This document shows, one piece after another, positions 54,509-63,912 of a stretch of 64,000 nt of DNA; position 1 is the stretch's first letter, and each line of letters starts with the position of its first letter. The translations under genes were made by a program, and so were the position numbers. The notes under the pieces were generated by a model. The model ran no database searches. It saw only the letters and a program-made list of their open reading frames with translations, and had not been told where the DNA came from. Origin of the DNA: Candidatus Nitrosocaldaceae archaeon (GTDB lineage: Archaea > Thermoproteota > Nitrososphaeria > Nitrososphaerales > Nitrosocaldaceae); NCBI GenBank assembly GCA_026002835.1, contig BPGC01000001.1, forward strand, positions 124,001 to 188,000, in the 5' to 3' direction.

Positions 54509-55002
54509 ATCATCTTAAGTATATAATCTGGTATATTATCTCTATTCTCTTTTGTTACAGTTATGATAGCATTAGCTCTTCTCTTATATTCATCTATTAT
54601 AGTATCTTTTAACCTTTTATGTATAACAACTATCCTTATCTTATTAACATCTAACAACATCTTTGCAGCATCTCTAAATTCTTTAGATTTGAACTCCATA
54701 GGTCCTAGTTCATCAACTAATATTATATCATAATTGTTAGCATTCTTCAATATATCAGCAGCAAATTTGCATCCTTCCAAATTTATATAATATTTCCCTA
54801 CTCTTGGACCGTTACCATGTATACTTGCTAATAACTCTCTTTTATTAGATGAGAGATCTATAAACTCAAATCCTATTCTTCCATTACTCCTTATCTCTTT
54901 AGCAATTATGCCTCCTACTTTATAGCTCTTAAGCATATTGAATAATTTTAATAATATTGTAGTTTTTCCTACTCCAGGTTCGCCAGTTATCAGTATAAGC
55001 AT
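54502..55002 (-). CDS. Nucleoside-triphosphatase THEP1 family
   Basis: The 166-residue P-loop protein has ILITGEPGVGKTTILLKLFNML, GGIIAKEIRSNGRIGFEFIDL and DIILVDELGPMEFKS, the Walker A, the substrate segment and Walker B of the THEP1 (NTPase, YME-type archaeal) family. These enzymes hydrolyse NTPs slowly; their cellular role is unsettled, possibly with nucleic acids. It is coupled to rnhB. Confidence 0.88.
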   Translation of the reverse strand: MLILITGEPGVGKTTILLKLFNMLKSYKVGGIIAKEIRSNGRIGFEFIDLSSNKRELLASIHGNGPRVGKYYINLEGCKFAADILKNANNYDIILVDELGPMEFKSKEFRDAAKMLLDVNKIRIVVIHKRLKDTIIDEYKRRANAIITVTKENRDNIPDYILKMIC

Positions 55003-55054
55003 GTAGATACAATAATCTAGATATAATTTAAACCAAAAGAAAATTTTTATGATT

Positions 55055-57148
55055 TTATTTGCTCAACCCTATCCTTACATCTACAACTCTACAACCTTTA
55101 CCTTCTTCTAATACCATAACTGGATTCATATCTATCTCAGCAATCTCTGGAAAGTCTAGCATTAGTTGTGATAACCTTTGTATACATTCAGCAATAGACT
55201 CTTTATCTGAAGGCTTTTCTCCTCTAACTCCTTCTAATAACTTCTTCATCTTTATGCTATTGATCATCTTCATTGCCTCATGCTTTCCAACTGGTGCTAA
55301 TCTAAAGGTTACATCCTTTAATACTTCAACATATATTCCTCCTAGACCAAACATTATTGTTGGACCAAACTTTGGATCCTTGTTTGCACCTATTATAACC
55401 TCTTTACCATTCTTTACCATCTCTTCTACTAATATACCAACTATCTCTGCGTTAGGATCATAATTCTTTGCGTTCTTTATTATTGTATTATATGCATCTC
55501 TTACCTCTTGCTCATTATTTAGATTGACTTTAACTCCTCCAGCGTCTGATTTATGAATTATGTTAGGCGATACAATCTTTAATACTACTGGATATCCTAT
55601 CTCTTCTGCTGCTTTAACTGCTTCATCTTCGCTCTTTGCTAAACTACTCTTAGGTATAGGCATGCCATATGCTTTTAACACTTCATAACCCTCCTCTTCT
55701 ATAAGATTGCTCCTACCTTCTTTCTTAGCATTCTCTATTATGCTCTTAACTTTATCCTTATCAACACTGAATGTATTAATATTATCAGTTGGCTCTTCTA
55801 ACCATGCTTTATAATCATACATCCTCTTCAATGCTCTTATTGCTAACTCTACATACATATAATGAGGAATTCCTCCTTCAGCCATTATCCTCTTATTCTC
55901 CATACCTTCAGCCAAGCCCATCAGACTAGCAACTATAGTCTTCCCTTTCTCCTTCATCTTAACTATAACCCTTGCTAAACCATCGTAATCTAATGTAGCA
56001 GATGGTGTACACATCACTATACATGAACCAACGTTAGGATGCTCCAATACTAATGATAATACATTCTCAAATCTGTTATAATCTGCATCACCAACTATAT
56101 CTACTGGATTTCTTGGAGAGCCATATGGCGGTATAACCTCTTCTATCTTACTTCTTATATCACTTATATCTGCTAATTTCAACCCATGCATAGATAGATA
56201 ATCAGTAGCAATTATGCCAGGACCTCCAGCATTTGTTACTATGGCTACTCCTTCTTTAGGCAATGGCATCTTTGCAAATGCAGTTGCATAATCGAACAAT
56301 TCTTGCATGCCATCTACTCTAATTGCCCCAGCTTGTTTAAGAATAGCATCATATACCTCGTCTGAACCCATCAATGCTCCAGTATGACTCATAGCTGCTT
56401 TAGCACCTTCTGGAGTTCTTCCAGACTTTAGCACTAGCACTGGAATTCTTAGTTCTTTAGTTATCTTTCTACAAACATTTATGAACCTTCTTCCATCCAT
56501 TATCTCTTCTAGATACATAACTATAACTCTAGTCTCTTTGCTATCCATTAACATCTCTAGAATATCGCATTCATCAAAGTCAACCTTATTGCCTATACTT
56601 ATAACTGCTGAGAATCCTATATCTTGTCCAATTGCATCTTCAACTAGAGCAGCACATATCGCTCCAGATTGTGATACTAGAGCTATATTTCCACTCTTAG
56701 GAGTTACCTTCAAGAATGTAGAGTTCATCATTGTATCTGGAGCAAGGTTCATTACTCCTAGACAGTTTGGACCTATTATCCTTATTCCATATTTCTTACC
56801 TATCTCTTCAACTTGTTGCTGTAGTATTTCTCCTTCTCCTCCTATCTCCTTGAAACCAGCAGTTATTATTATCGCTCCTTTGATCCCTTTCTTACCACAC
56901 TCTTCTAACACTCTTGGAACTATCTTGCTAGGCGTTGCTATAACTGCTAGATCTATCTCTTCTGGAACATCCAATACACTCTTGTATGCTTGTATACCAA
57001 ATACAGTTTGATGAGAAGGTGTTATAGGAAATATCTTCCCTTTATATCCACTCTTTATATTGTTTATTATAGCTCTTCCTATAGTTCCAGGCTTCTCTGA
57101 AGCTCCTATCACTGCTATCGATCTCGGATTCAGGAATACTGATGTCAA
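55055..57148 (-). CDS. ADP-forming acyl-CoA synthetase (candidate 3HP- or 4HB-CoA synthetase)
   Basis: The 697-residue single-chain enzyme has the alpha-like CoA-binding half (SIAVIGASEKPGTIGRAIINN, IIGPNCLGVMNL, ALVSQSGAICAAL, and the phosphohistidine in AAMSHTGALMGS) and an ATP-grasp beta-like half near residues 465-697 (YEVLKAYGMPIP, PVVLKIVSPNIIHKSDAGG, FGLGGIYVEVLKD, EIDMNPVMVLEEG). In thaumarchaea such enzymes activate 3-hydroxypropionate and 4-hydroxybutyrate in carbon fixation. Which acid this one uses cannot be told. It stands alone. Confidence 0.9.
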   Translation of the reverse strand: MTSVFLNPRSIAVIGASEKPGTIGRAIINNIKSGYKGKIFPITPSHQTVFGIQAYKSVLDVPEEIDLAVIATPSKIVPRVLEECGKKGIKGAIIITAGFKEIGGEGEILQQQVEEIGKKYGIRIIGPNCLGVMNLAPDTMMNSTFLKVTPKSGNIALVSQSGAICAALVEDAIGQDIGFSAVISIGNKVDFDECDILEMLMDSKETRVIVMYLEEIMDGRRFINVCRKITKELRIPVLVLKSGRTPEGAKAAMSHTGALMGSDEVYDAILKQAGAIRVDGMQELFDYATAFAKMPLPKEGVAIVTNAGGPGIIATDYLSMHGLKLADISDIRSKIEEVIPPYGSPRNPVDIVGDADYNRFENVLSLVLEHPNVGSCIVMCTPSATLDYDGLARVIVKMKEKGKTIVASLMGLAEGMENKRIMAEGGIPHYMYVELAIRALKRMYDYKAWLEEPTDNINTFSVDKDKVKSIIENAKKEGRSNLIEEEGYEVLKAYGMPIPKSSLAKSEDEAVKAAEEIGYPVVLKIVSPNIIHKSDAGGVKVNLNNEQEVRDAYNTIIKNAKNYDPNAEIVGILVEEMVKNGKEVIIGANKDPKFGPTIMFGLGGIYVEVLKDVTFRLAPVGKHEAMKMINSIKMKKLLEGVRGEKPSDKESIAECIQRLSQLMLDFPEIAEIDMNPVMVLEEGKGCRVVDVRIGLSK

Positions 57149-57224
57149 TTCTACATACCTTAAATTAAAGGATAGATAAATAAGTTATGCTTTAAATCAT
57201 AAATCTATATTTTGTAAACTAGGG

Positions 57225-60200
57225 ATGCATATTTATATTCTATGGAGATCATTTCTTTCTATGAATATGGAAGAATTCGAGGCTAGATTAAAAAGATATA
57301 TGCATGATATAGAAGGTGCTAATACAGAATCCACTAAAGCATTTTTATTTATGGAATTTATTAGAGATGTATTCAAGCATGTTGTTATTAATAGTGCTAG
57401 ACTCGATCCAGATCTAGAGAAATATATAAAAAGTGATAAGACAATATTGGTAAAAGGAAGAATAGATGCTCTGTTAGGTAATGTAATAATTGAGTTTGAG
57501 AATAATTTAAAGCGTCGTAAATTAGATGAAGCGAAAAGTCAGTTACAAAGATACACAGCAATATTATGGAATAACATAGGGATGATAAAGTATTTATGTA
57601 TAGCAAGTGATGGTTTTAAATTTTATATATTTAGACCCCGTTCTTCAAAGATAGAAAATTTTACTGAAAGAGATATAATACTTGAAGAGATAGACAATTT
57701 TGATATTAGAGAAATAGAATCTACTAAAGTCTATAAGAATCTCGATAGATACTTCTTATATCATACGCTAAAACAGCCTACTGCTATTAATATAGTAGAA
57801 GATTTTGGTTTGAATAGCATTATTTTTAAGGATTGTATTAATGAATTAAAGAATCTCTGGGATGCCAATAAAAGCAAATTTACTACTATATACAACGAAT
57901 GGAGCAAATATTTGAGTATAGTTTATGGTAATAGAATAGATAACGAAGAGCTATTCCTTAAGCATACATACTTGGCAACTCTAGCAAAACTTATGGTTTA
58001 TACATACTATGAAGGCAATGTAATTCCAACGTCCAAAAATGTTATAAATAATATACTTAGAGGAGGTATATTCAAACAGTATGGAATAGAGAACTTTCTC
58101 ATTGAAGATTTTTTCTCATGGTTAGTAAAAGCTGATGAAGAGGTTAATATTGCAGATTACATATTAGAAGGATTAGAAAGGTATGATCTTTCTGGTCTAA
58201 ACGAAGATGTATTTAAAGAACTATATCAACAGTTGGTTGATCCTGAAGAGAGGCATGATCTAGGAGAGTATTATACTCCAGATTGGTTAGCAGATAGAAT
58301 AGTGAGGAATGTTGTTAAAGTAAATTCTAAAGTTTTAGATCCTTCATGCGGCTCTGGCACTTTCCTAGCATCTACTATACGCTTTAAACTTGATTTGTTG
58401 AAAGATCTTAAACCATCTGAAAGATTAAAATCCATTATCAATTCGGTATATGGTATTGATGTTCATCCTCTAGCAGTTTTGATTAGCAAAGCTAACTATC
58501 TTATGGCTTTAGGGGAAGATCTTAGCAAGAAGGAGGAAAATATCTATATTCCTATCTATTTAGCAGATTCTATAGTATTTCCTTCTACTTATTTTGATAG
58601 ATATGTTTATACATATAATATAGATCAACAAAGAGCTCTACGCTTACCAAGCTTACCAAGTAATATAGAAAATAAGATGATAGATGAGTTGATAGATGTT
58701 ATAAGAGATCATGCAATAAACTTGGTAGAAAAAAGAACCAATCTTTCTATAGGATTCGAGAAGTTCGTAAAATCCAAATTTAGATTGGATGATGAACAGT
58801 TTGCTATAGTTGAGAACACCGCAAAAGTATTAGCCGAACTTATTACAATGAAGAAGGATACTATCCATTCATTTATTCTTAAAAACATCTATAAACCTTC
58901 TATGATTGGAAGATTCGATGTTATAGTAGGCAATCCGCCATGGTTATCTTATAGATATATACAAAATACAGATAGGCAAAATATGATTAAAGATATGATT
59001 ATACGTGAATATAATCTCTTAGATAGTAAAGATGATGAATTGTTAACGCATATGGAGCTAGCGTCTCTATTTCTAATTAGATGTGCTGATAAATATCTCA
59101 ATAATGATGGTATTATAGCATTTGTTATGCCTAGATCTCTGTTTACTGGAGATCAGCATGATAATTTTAGAAGATTCTCATTCAGACTAGATTTAGCTAT
59201 CAAAGAAATATGGGATCTAGATAAATTATCGCCATTATTTAATGTGCCTTCTTGTGTTATAATTGCAGAAAAGAGTAAGAAGAATGAATATCCTTTGAAT
59301 GCTTTTATTATAGAGGGTAAACTTAAGCATAAGAACGCAAAACTAGATGAATTCAATGAATATATCAATAAAGGTAGAATTAGTATTAAAGAAACAAAAC
59401 TCAAACTGATTCATAGAGGTGAGAGGAGTGCGTGGGTTAGTGAAGATTTTGTATTTGAGAACAATAAAAGTAGTGTAACTCAATATAAGAAAAAGTTTAA
59501 GCAAGGCGCTACCATAGTTCCTAGATCATTTTGGTTTGTAGATATAAAGAAGCATGAAAGGTTTGGCATCAATGCTAGAATGCCATACCTAGAGACTTCT
59601 CAAAGAGCAAAAAACATGGCTAAAGATGGATATAAAGAAGTTGTTATTAAAGGTAATATAGAATCTGAATATCTATATGCTACATTATTGGGAAGTGATG
59701 TTCTGCCTTTTATCCATCTGCCATTTAGGTTAGTTGTATTGCCTATCAAACCTTCTAATAATTCATATAAATTACTAACTAGAGATATAATTTCTAGAAT
59801 AGGTCATGAAGGTATGGCTACATGGCTAGAAGAATGTGAAAAGCTTTGGAATGAGATACGTATGGAAAAAGCAGATAGATCTAATATCTACGAGTGGTTA
59901 AATTATAGTAATAAAATAACTAATCAAGATCCTTCTAAACGTTATGTAGTTTTATATAATACATCTGGCACATTTTTAAGCTCATGTATAGTTGATCTTA
60001 CAAAAGAGTTATCAATACAAGTAGATGGAATTAAATTAAAACTACAAGGATTTGTAGCTGAATCAAAGTGCTATTATTATAGTAGTAATTTAAAAGACGA
60101 AATATATTATCTATCATCTATACTTAATTCATCAATTACTGACAATTTGATAAAACCATTTCAGACAAGAGGTTTATGGGGACCTAGAGATATTCATAAG

Positions 60201-60449
60201 AAAGTGCTTGAATTACCTATTGAAGAATTCAATCCAGATAATTCTTACCATAAAGAGTTAGCAGAGTTAGGTAAGAAAGCCAGAAAGAAAGCAGAAAACA
60301 AACTTCCAACTCTATTGAATAATATAGATCCAGCAACTATATCTCCAAATCAAGTAGGAAGATTAAGAAGCAAGATTAGAGAAGAATTAACTGATGAAAT
60401 ATCAGAGATAGATGAGATAGTAACTTATATGTTAACCAGAGAATTATAA
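57225..60449 (+). CDS. Type IIG-like restriction-modification enzyme (N6-adenine methylase with N-terminal nuclease-like domain)
   Basis: The 1074-residue protein has a nuclease-like N-terminal region (about 75-110: KGRIDALLGNVIIEFENNLKRRKL, cited by GRIDALL and IEFENNLK), helical linker, then a gamma-class adenine methylase with HDLGEYYTPDWLADRIV, VLDPSCGSGTFLAS (SAM site) and VIVGNPPWLSYRYI (catalytic NPPW). The C-terminal 400 residues should carry target recognition (PYLETSQRAK, FIHLPFRL). It probably both methylates and cuts one sequence. No separate specificity or nuclease gene is adjacent. The first 13 codons may not be translated. Confidence 0.86.
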   Translation: MHIYILWRSFLSMNMEEFEARLKRYMHDIEGANTESTKAFLFMEFIRDVFKHVVINSARLDPDLEKYIKSDKTILVKGRIDALLGNVIIEFENNLKRRKLDEAKSQLQRYTAILWNNIGMIKYLCIASDGFKFYIFRPRSSKIENFTERDIILEEIDNFDIREIESTKVYKNLDRYFLYHTLKQPTAINIVEDFGLNSIIFKDCINELKNLWDANKSKFTTIYNEWSKYLSIVYGNRIDNEELFLKHTYLATLAKLMVYTYYEGNVIPTSKNVINNILRGGIFKQYGIENFLIEDFFSWLVKADEEVNIADYILEGLERYDLSGLNEDVFKELYQQLVDPEERHDLGEYYTPDWLADRIVRNVVKVNSKVLDPSCGSGTFLASTIRFKLDLLKDLKPSERLKSIINSVYGIDVHPLAVLISKANYLMALGEDLSKKEENIYIPIYLADSIVFPSTYFDRYVYTYNIDQQRALRLPSLPSNIENKMIDELIDVIRDHAINLVEKRTNLSIGFEKFVKSKFRLDDEQFAIVENTAKVLAELITMKKDTIHSFILKNIYKPSMIGRFDVIVGNPPWLSYRYIQNTDRQNMIKDMIIREYNLLDSKDDELLTHMELASLFLIRCADKYLNNDGIIAFVMPRSLFTGDQHDNFRRFSFRLDLAIKEIWDLDKLSPLFNVPSCVIIAEKSKKNEYPLNAFIIEGKLKHKNAKLDEFNEYINKGRISIKETKLKLIHRGERSAWVSEDFVFENNKSSVTQYKKKFKQGATIVPRSFWFVDIKKHERFGINARMPYLETSQRAKNMAKDGYKEVVIKGNIESEYLYATLLGSDVLPFIHLPFRLVVLPIKPSNNSYKLLTRDIISRIGHEGMATWLEECEKLWNEIRMEKADRSNIYEWLNYSNKITNQDPSKRYVVLYNTSGTFLSSCIVDLTKELSIQVDGIKLKLQGFVAESKCYYYSSNLKDEIYYLSSILNSSITDNLIKPFQTRGLWGPRDIHKKVLELPIEEFNPDNSYHKELAELGKKARKKAENKLPTLLNNIDPATISPNQVGRLRSKIREELTDEISEIDEIVTYMLTREL

Positions 60450-60465
60450 AAATAAAGGTATGTGA

Positions 60466-60735
60466 TTATACTCTTCTCTCTTCTGGAAGGAGTCCGATAC
60501 CTTCTCTCTCATAGTACTTCTCTAACTCTGCAACCCACGCCTCTCTTGCTCCAATACCTCTTCTTCTTACCCAGAATGCTATGACGCTAAGCAAGAATAT
60601 TGCAAACATCATAGTTCCTACTATGTAGATCATCACATCATAGAACAGCGGATCGAACTGTGGTCCTATCTGCCCAGCCAAGCTATCCAGCAATCCTCCA
60701 AACAGTGCCCAAATACCAGCCATGGCACTCATCAT
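60466..60735 (-). CDS. Small two-helix membrane protein of elevated G+C
   Basis: The 89-residue protein has a hydrophobic amphipathic start (MAGIWALFGGLLDSLAGQIG), a central membrane helix (YDVMIYIVGTMMFAIFLLSVIAFWV) and a basic-then-acidic soluble tail (RRRGIGAREAWVAELEKYYEREG). By eye its G+C is well above all neighbours, with codons such as GCC and CAC that are rare elsewhere here, a pattern usual for very highly expressed genes. Size and topology suit a small subunit of a membrane complex. No family is recognised. Confidence 0.72.
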   Translation of the reverse strand: MMSAMAGIWALFGGLLDSLAGQIGPQFDPLFYDVMIYIVGTMMFAIFLLSVIAFWVRRRGIGAREAWVAELEKYYEREGIGLLPEERRV

Positions 60736-60814
60736 TAATATTGGTACTATACAAGAATATATACATTTCTATTCAACTATAAGATAAGGAATAATAAAAT
60801 ATAAGATATAAAAA

Positions 60815-62380
60815 TTAGGCGTATTTAACAAGCAATGACTTTTCTGGATCATATCCTAACTTTCTTCCCCAATCCTCTATAACCTTTAGGATGAGATTTG
60901 CGCCCCATTTGAAGAACCTCATCATAAACGGCTTCAAGAAGGGGTTAAGATTTATTACTCTTGGTGGTGCATTATATAATTCGTATATAGTATGTCTCCA
61001 AGTTCTGTATATTATCGCATAATGACTCTCACTTATATTTGCAGCATTAAAGAACTCATCCCCTTTCAATACTCCTATTGGCACGAAGGTTAATGGAGTA
61101 GCTGTAAAGTGTGCTTTATTGCCAATCCTCTCTGGCAACTCTTTCTCTAATCTGTCTATCAGCCTTACTGTATCCCAGTTATCTTCCTCGGTCTCTCCTG
61201 GCAAACCTAAGATCAGTGTATATGCTGGGAACCAGTAATTCTCATTGAGTATTCTAGTCCCATGAAATATAACATCTGGCCATTCTTCTGGAGCAAATGG
61301 CTTTGCCTTATAAGGCATATATTTCTTGATCAAATTTCCAGAGCCAGTCTCCATTCCTGGTTGGATACCAATTATATTGCTATCACTAGCTCTAATTATC
61401 GTAGACAATTCTCTGATCATATCAGGATCCGCTACCGCTGCTGATACAGTACCATGAGTTGGTTGTGATCTAACTACCCCTTTTACATTCATTATTGCAT
61501 CGAACAAGCCTAATATTGCATCTTTGTTTGGCATAAATGATCTCTTATCCTCTAAACCATATAGGAATATATCATCACTATGAACCCATACCTTATGTGT
61601 TCCAGCTTTTACATTTATTGCTACTTCTCTAGTAACTTTATCATATGGGAAATACTTTGCTATCCTAAGATTAGGTTCACAAAACTCGCAATTCCTTCCG
61701 CAGCCTCTCATAACCTCAACTACTCCATGAATACTAGCATTTACTATCTCTGGTATCTCATCTACTCTAGGTTGCCTAGCAACTCTAATTCTAGGAGGCA
61801 TATCTTTACTTTCTATCTCTCTAAATAATTCATCTGCTATATGATCCGCTTCACCTATAACAGCATGATCTACCATCAACTCTTCTTGTTGCCTATGTCT
61901 AAACTCAAACTGCCATGCTCCAGGACCTCCTACAACCACTTTGAACTTGTAACCATGTTTCAATCTCATCTCCTTTAATTTCAATGCAAGTTCTACGAAG
62001 TACTTCTGGTTGATCGGTGTAAATACAACTTGCCCTCCAGTAAACATCATACTAACTGGTGCTAATCCTAAAGGATCCATTGCATAGATCCCAACTATTC
62101 TTGTATCCATATCTATATATCTCTCAAGATAGTCTGGATGAATAACTGCTACTTCATCCCTCTTATAACTCCTTAGCAAACCAGCCTCTATCTTTCTCAA
62201 ACCATACGGTGCTTTTGATAATATTCCATTATTCATAGGCACATCTGGTGCTAAGAATCTGAATACGAAATCTGGTACTCTTTCTGAGGGTGCACAGCTC
62301 ATAAAGTCGAATAAAGGTACGCTTCTATACTCACTAGTTAGGGTTCTATCATTTGTCAGTATTACTCTTTTTCCCATCAT
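60815..62380 (-). CDS. B12-binding-type radical SAM protein (candidate GDGT ring synthase relative)
   Basis: The 521-residue protein has an N-terminal region that resembles a cobalamin-binding domain but lacks the usual DxHxxG motif (VVVGGPGAWQFEFRHRQQEE is its glycine loop), then a radical SAM core with VEVMRGCGRNCEFCEPN. The Cys spacing is C-x3-C-x2-C. GIQPGMETGSGNLIKKY and LILGLPGETEEDNWDTVRLI are conserved core strands. GrsA/GrsB, which add cyclopentane rings to tetraether lipids, belong to this type and size class, so a lipid-cyclising role is an attractive inference. Other methylation or C-C bond functions remain open. Confidence 0.8.
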   Translation of the reverse strand: MMGKRVILTNDRTLTSEYRSVPLFDFMSCAPSERVPDFVFRFLAPDVPMNNGILSKAPYGLRKIEAGLLRSYKRDEVAVIHPDYLERYIDMDTRIVGIYAMDPLGLAPVSMMFTGGQVVFTPINQKYFVELALKLKEMRLKHGYKFKVVVGGPGAWQFEFRHRQQEELMVDHAVIGEADHIADELFREIESKDMPPRIRVARQPRVDEIPEIVNASIHGVVEVMRGCGRNCEFCEPNLRIAKYFPYDKVTREVAINVKAGTHKVWVHSDDIFLYGLEDKRSFMPNKDAILGLFDAIMNVKGVVRSQPTHGTVSAAVADPDMIRELSTIIRASDSNIIGIQPGMETGSGNLIKKYMPYKAKPFAPEEWPDVIFHGTRILNENYWFPAYTLILGLPGETEEDNWDTVRLIDRLEKELPERIGNKAHFTATPLTFVPIGVLKGDEFFNAANISESHYAIIYRTWRHTIYELYNAPPRVINLNPFLKPFMMRFFKWGANLILKVIEDWGRKLGYDPEKSLLVKYA

Positions 62381-62524
62381 ATATCATATATATCTATATG
62401 TTTTAAATTTTACTTGAGAATAATTGTAAATATTTAGCACGATAATAATAAAACTATAATATTATGTTATTAGTTTTATATTATAATCTAGATTATCTAT
62501 GAATTTTTATATAATATAACTGTA

Positions 62525-62740
62525 TCAACGCTTCGGCTTGTAATATAATACCTCATCTCCTTTTTTAATATAGATAATTCTAGTTATAGGGATCAAGTTA
62601 AAATTGTCAGACTCTTTGATAAACTCTAGCAATGGCAGCTCTTTTATTTGATCTAGATCTCTAAAGCCTACTTTGTATAGTGAGGGATTATCAGCATAGA
62701 TTGCTTTACTTATTATCTCTCTTAATACCCCTTTCTTCAT
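62525..62740 (-). CDS. UPF0248/DUF504-like small protein (71 aa)
   Basis: The protein has an N-terminal helix (VLREIISKAIYADN), a strand segment (YKVGFRDLDQIKELPLLEF) and the closing NLIPITRIIYIKKGDEVLYYK, which resembles the IPxHRI...GEVIW end of UPF0248 proteins. These single-domain archaeal proteins have unknown function; in eukaryotes the domain occurs with RNA ligase/phosphodiesterase parts. It is complete, with a clear ATG. Confidence 0.6.
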   Translation of the reverse strand: MKKGVLREIISKAIYADNPSLYKVGFRDLDQIKELPLLEFIKESDNFNLIPITRIIYIKKGDEVLYYKPKR

Positions 62741-62783
62741 GTTATTAAATTAAATAACTAGATAAAAAGAGTTTTGGATAATT

Positions 62784-62951
62784 TTACTCTATGGCTTTCT
62801 TGACTTTTTCTGCTAACTCTGGAGGGATCTCAGTTAGATTATGAGCATGTTTTGCATGGGCTTTTGCTATCTCCATAACTTCTTCCACAGAGCTTACTCC
62901 TCTAACCTCAAAATCACATTCCATTCCTACGCTTCTGCATTTGAAGTTCAT
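62784..62951 (-). CDS. DUF1059-like small protein (55 aa)
   Basis: The frame encodes MNFKCRSVGMECDFEVRG, then SSVEEVMEIAKAHAKHAHN and a closing EIPPELAEKVKKAIE. The CxxxGxxCxF... opening and HxxxxH helix are typical of DUF1059 proteins, found widely in archaea and some bacteria, often induced under stress but without a known activity. The two Cys and three His could bind a metal. It is only 55 residues, and has an intact start and stop. Confidence 0.8.
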   Translation of the reverse strand: MNFKCRSVGMECDFEVRGVSSVEEVMEIAKAHAKHAHNLTEIPPELAEKVKKAIE

Positions 62952-63048
62952 AATTTATGATAGGATTAATACTATATGAATATTATGTATTAATATTCAA
63001 AACTATAATATGTTTTAAGCATAATTAAAAGATGCCATTATCAAACAA

Positions 63049-63912
63049 ATGCAAGTATTACACAAGTTGATTAGATACATTAAGCTTAAAAACGAGTCTT
63101 GTATTATCTATATTGGCTTGGGCGTAGATGAGTATGATATATTCTGGGAACTAGCTGGTGAGATGAGGCGAAATATACTTTTCAAGTTAAAAGAGAAGAA
63201 TATGAAATTATCACAATTAGCAAAGACTTTAGATGTTAGTATACAAGAGGTTCATAGAAATATTAATAGATTGATAGACGCTGGATTGGTTGAGAAGGAT
63301 CCAGATGGATTGTTAATATTAACTACTTATGGAGAGATTGTATTAACACAGATACCATCGTTTCAATTCTTATCAAAAAACAAGCCATATTTCGAAGAAC
63401 ATACACTGGGAGATCTACCAATGAAATTCATACAAAGGATTGGAGCATTAAATAATTCAGAGTTGATAAATGGTGTTGTTGCTATTTTAGCTAGATGGAA
63501 GGATATGTATAGAAATGCTAATGAACATATAATGGAGATAATGGCACAAGTACCATTAGATCTCATAGAGCCAATAGTAGATAGGCTTAATCATGGTGTC
63601 AAATTTTCATACATATTTGGAGAAAATACGATAGTTCCAAAAGGCAGAAGAGAGTTACTACAAAAATTTGGTTGGAATAACTTTATGAATAAAGGATTAG
63701 TAGAAAGGAGAATGATAAAGAAAGTTCAAGTTATGGTTATAGTAACTGATAAAGAAGCTGGTGTTTTATTCCCTAATAAGAAAGGGGAGACGGATATGAA
63801 TAAGATGTTTTATAGCAGAGATCCTTTATTCCATGAATGGTGTCTAGATTTCTTTAGATATACATGGTATGCTTCAGATATATTTGATGAGACTAAGATA
63901 AAAGAGATATGA
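63049..63912 (+). CDS. Winged-helix transcriptional regulator with FilR1-like domain
   Basis: The 287-residue protein has an ArsR-like winged helix at about 28-85 (WELAGEMRRNILFKLKEKN, LSQLAKTLDVSIQEVHRNINRLIDAGLVEKD cited by LSQLAKTLDVS) followed by a C-terminal ligand-type domain (about 130-270: FSYIFGENTIVPKGRRELL, KVQVMVIVTDKEAGVLFP). This pairing is common in archaeal regulators related to FilR1. The real start may be a TTG near 63118, since the first 20 residues are not family-like. The next gene overlaps its stop (ATGA). Confidence 0.8.
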   Translation: MQVLHKLIRYIKLKNESCIIYIGLGVDEYDIFWELAGEMRRNILFKLKEKNMKLSQLAKTLDVSIQEVHRNINRLIDAGLVEKDPDGLLILTTYGEIVLTQIPSFQFLSKNKPYFEEHTLGDLPMKFIQRIGALNNSELINGVVAILARWKDMYRNANEHIMEIMAQVPLDLIEPIVDRLNHGVKFSYIFGENTIVPKGRRELLQKFGWNNFMNKGLVERRMIKKVQVMVIVTDKEAGVLFPNKKGETDMNKMFYSRDPLFHEWCLDFFRYTWYASDIFDETKIKEI

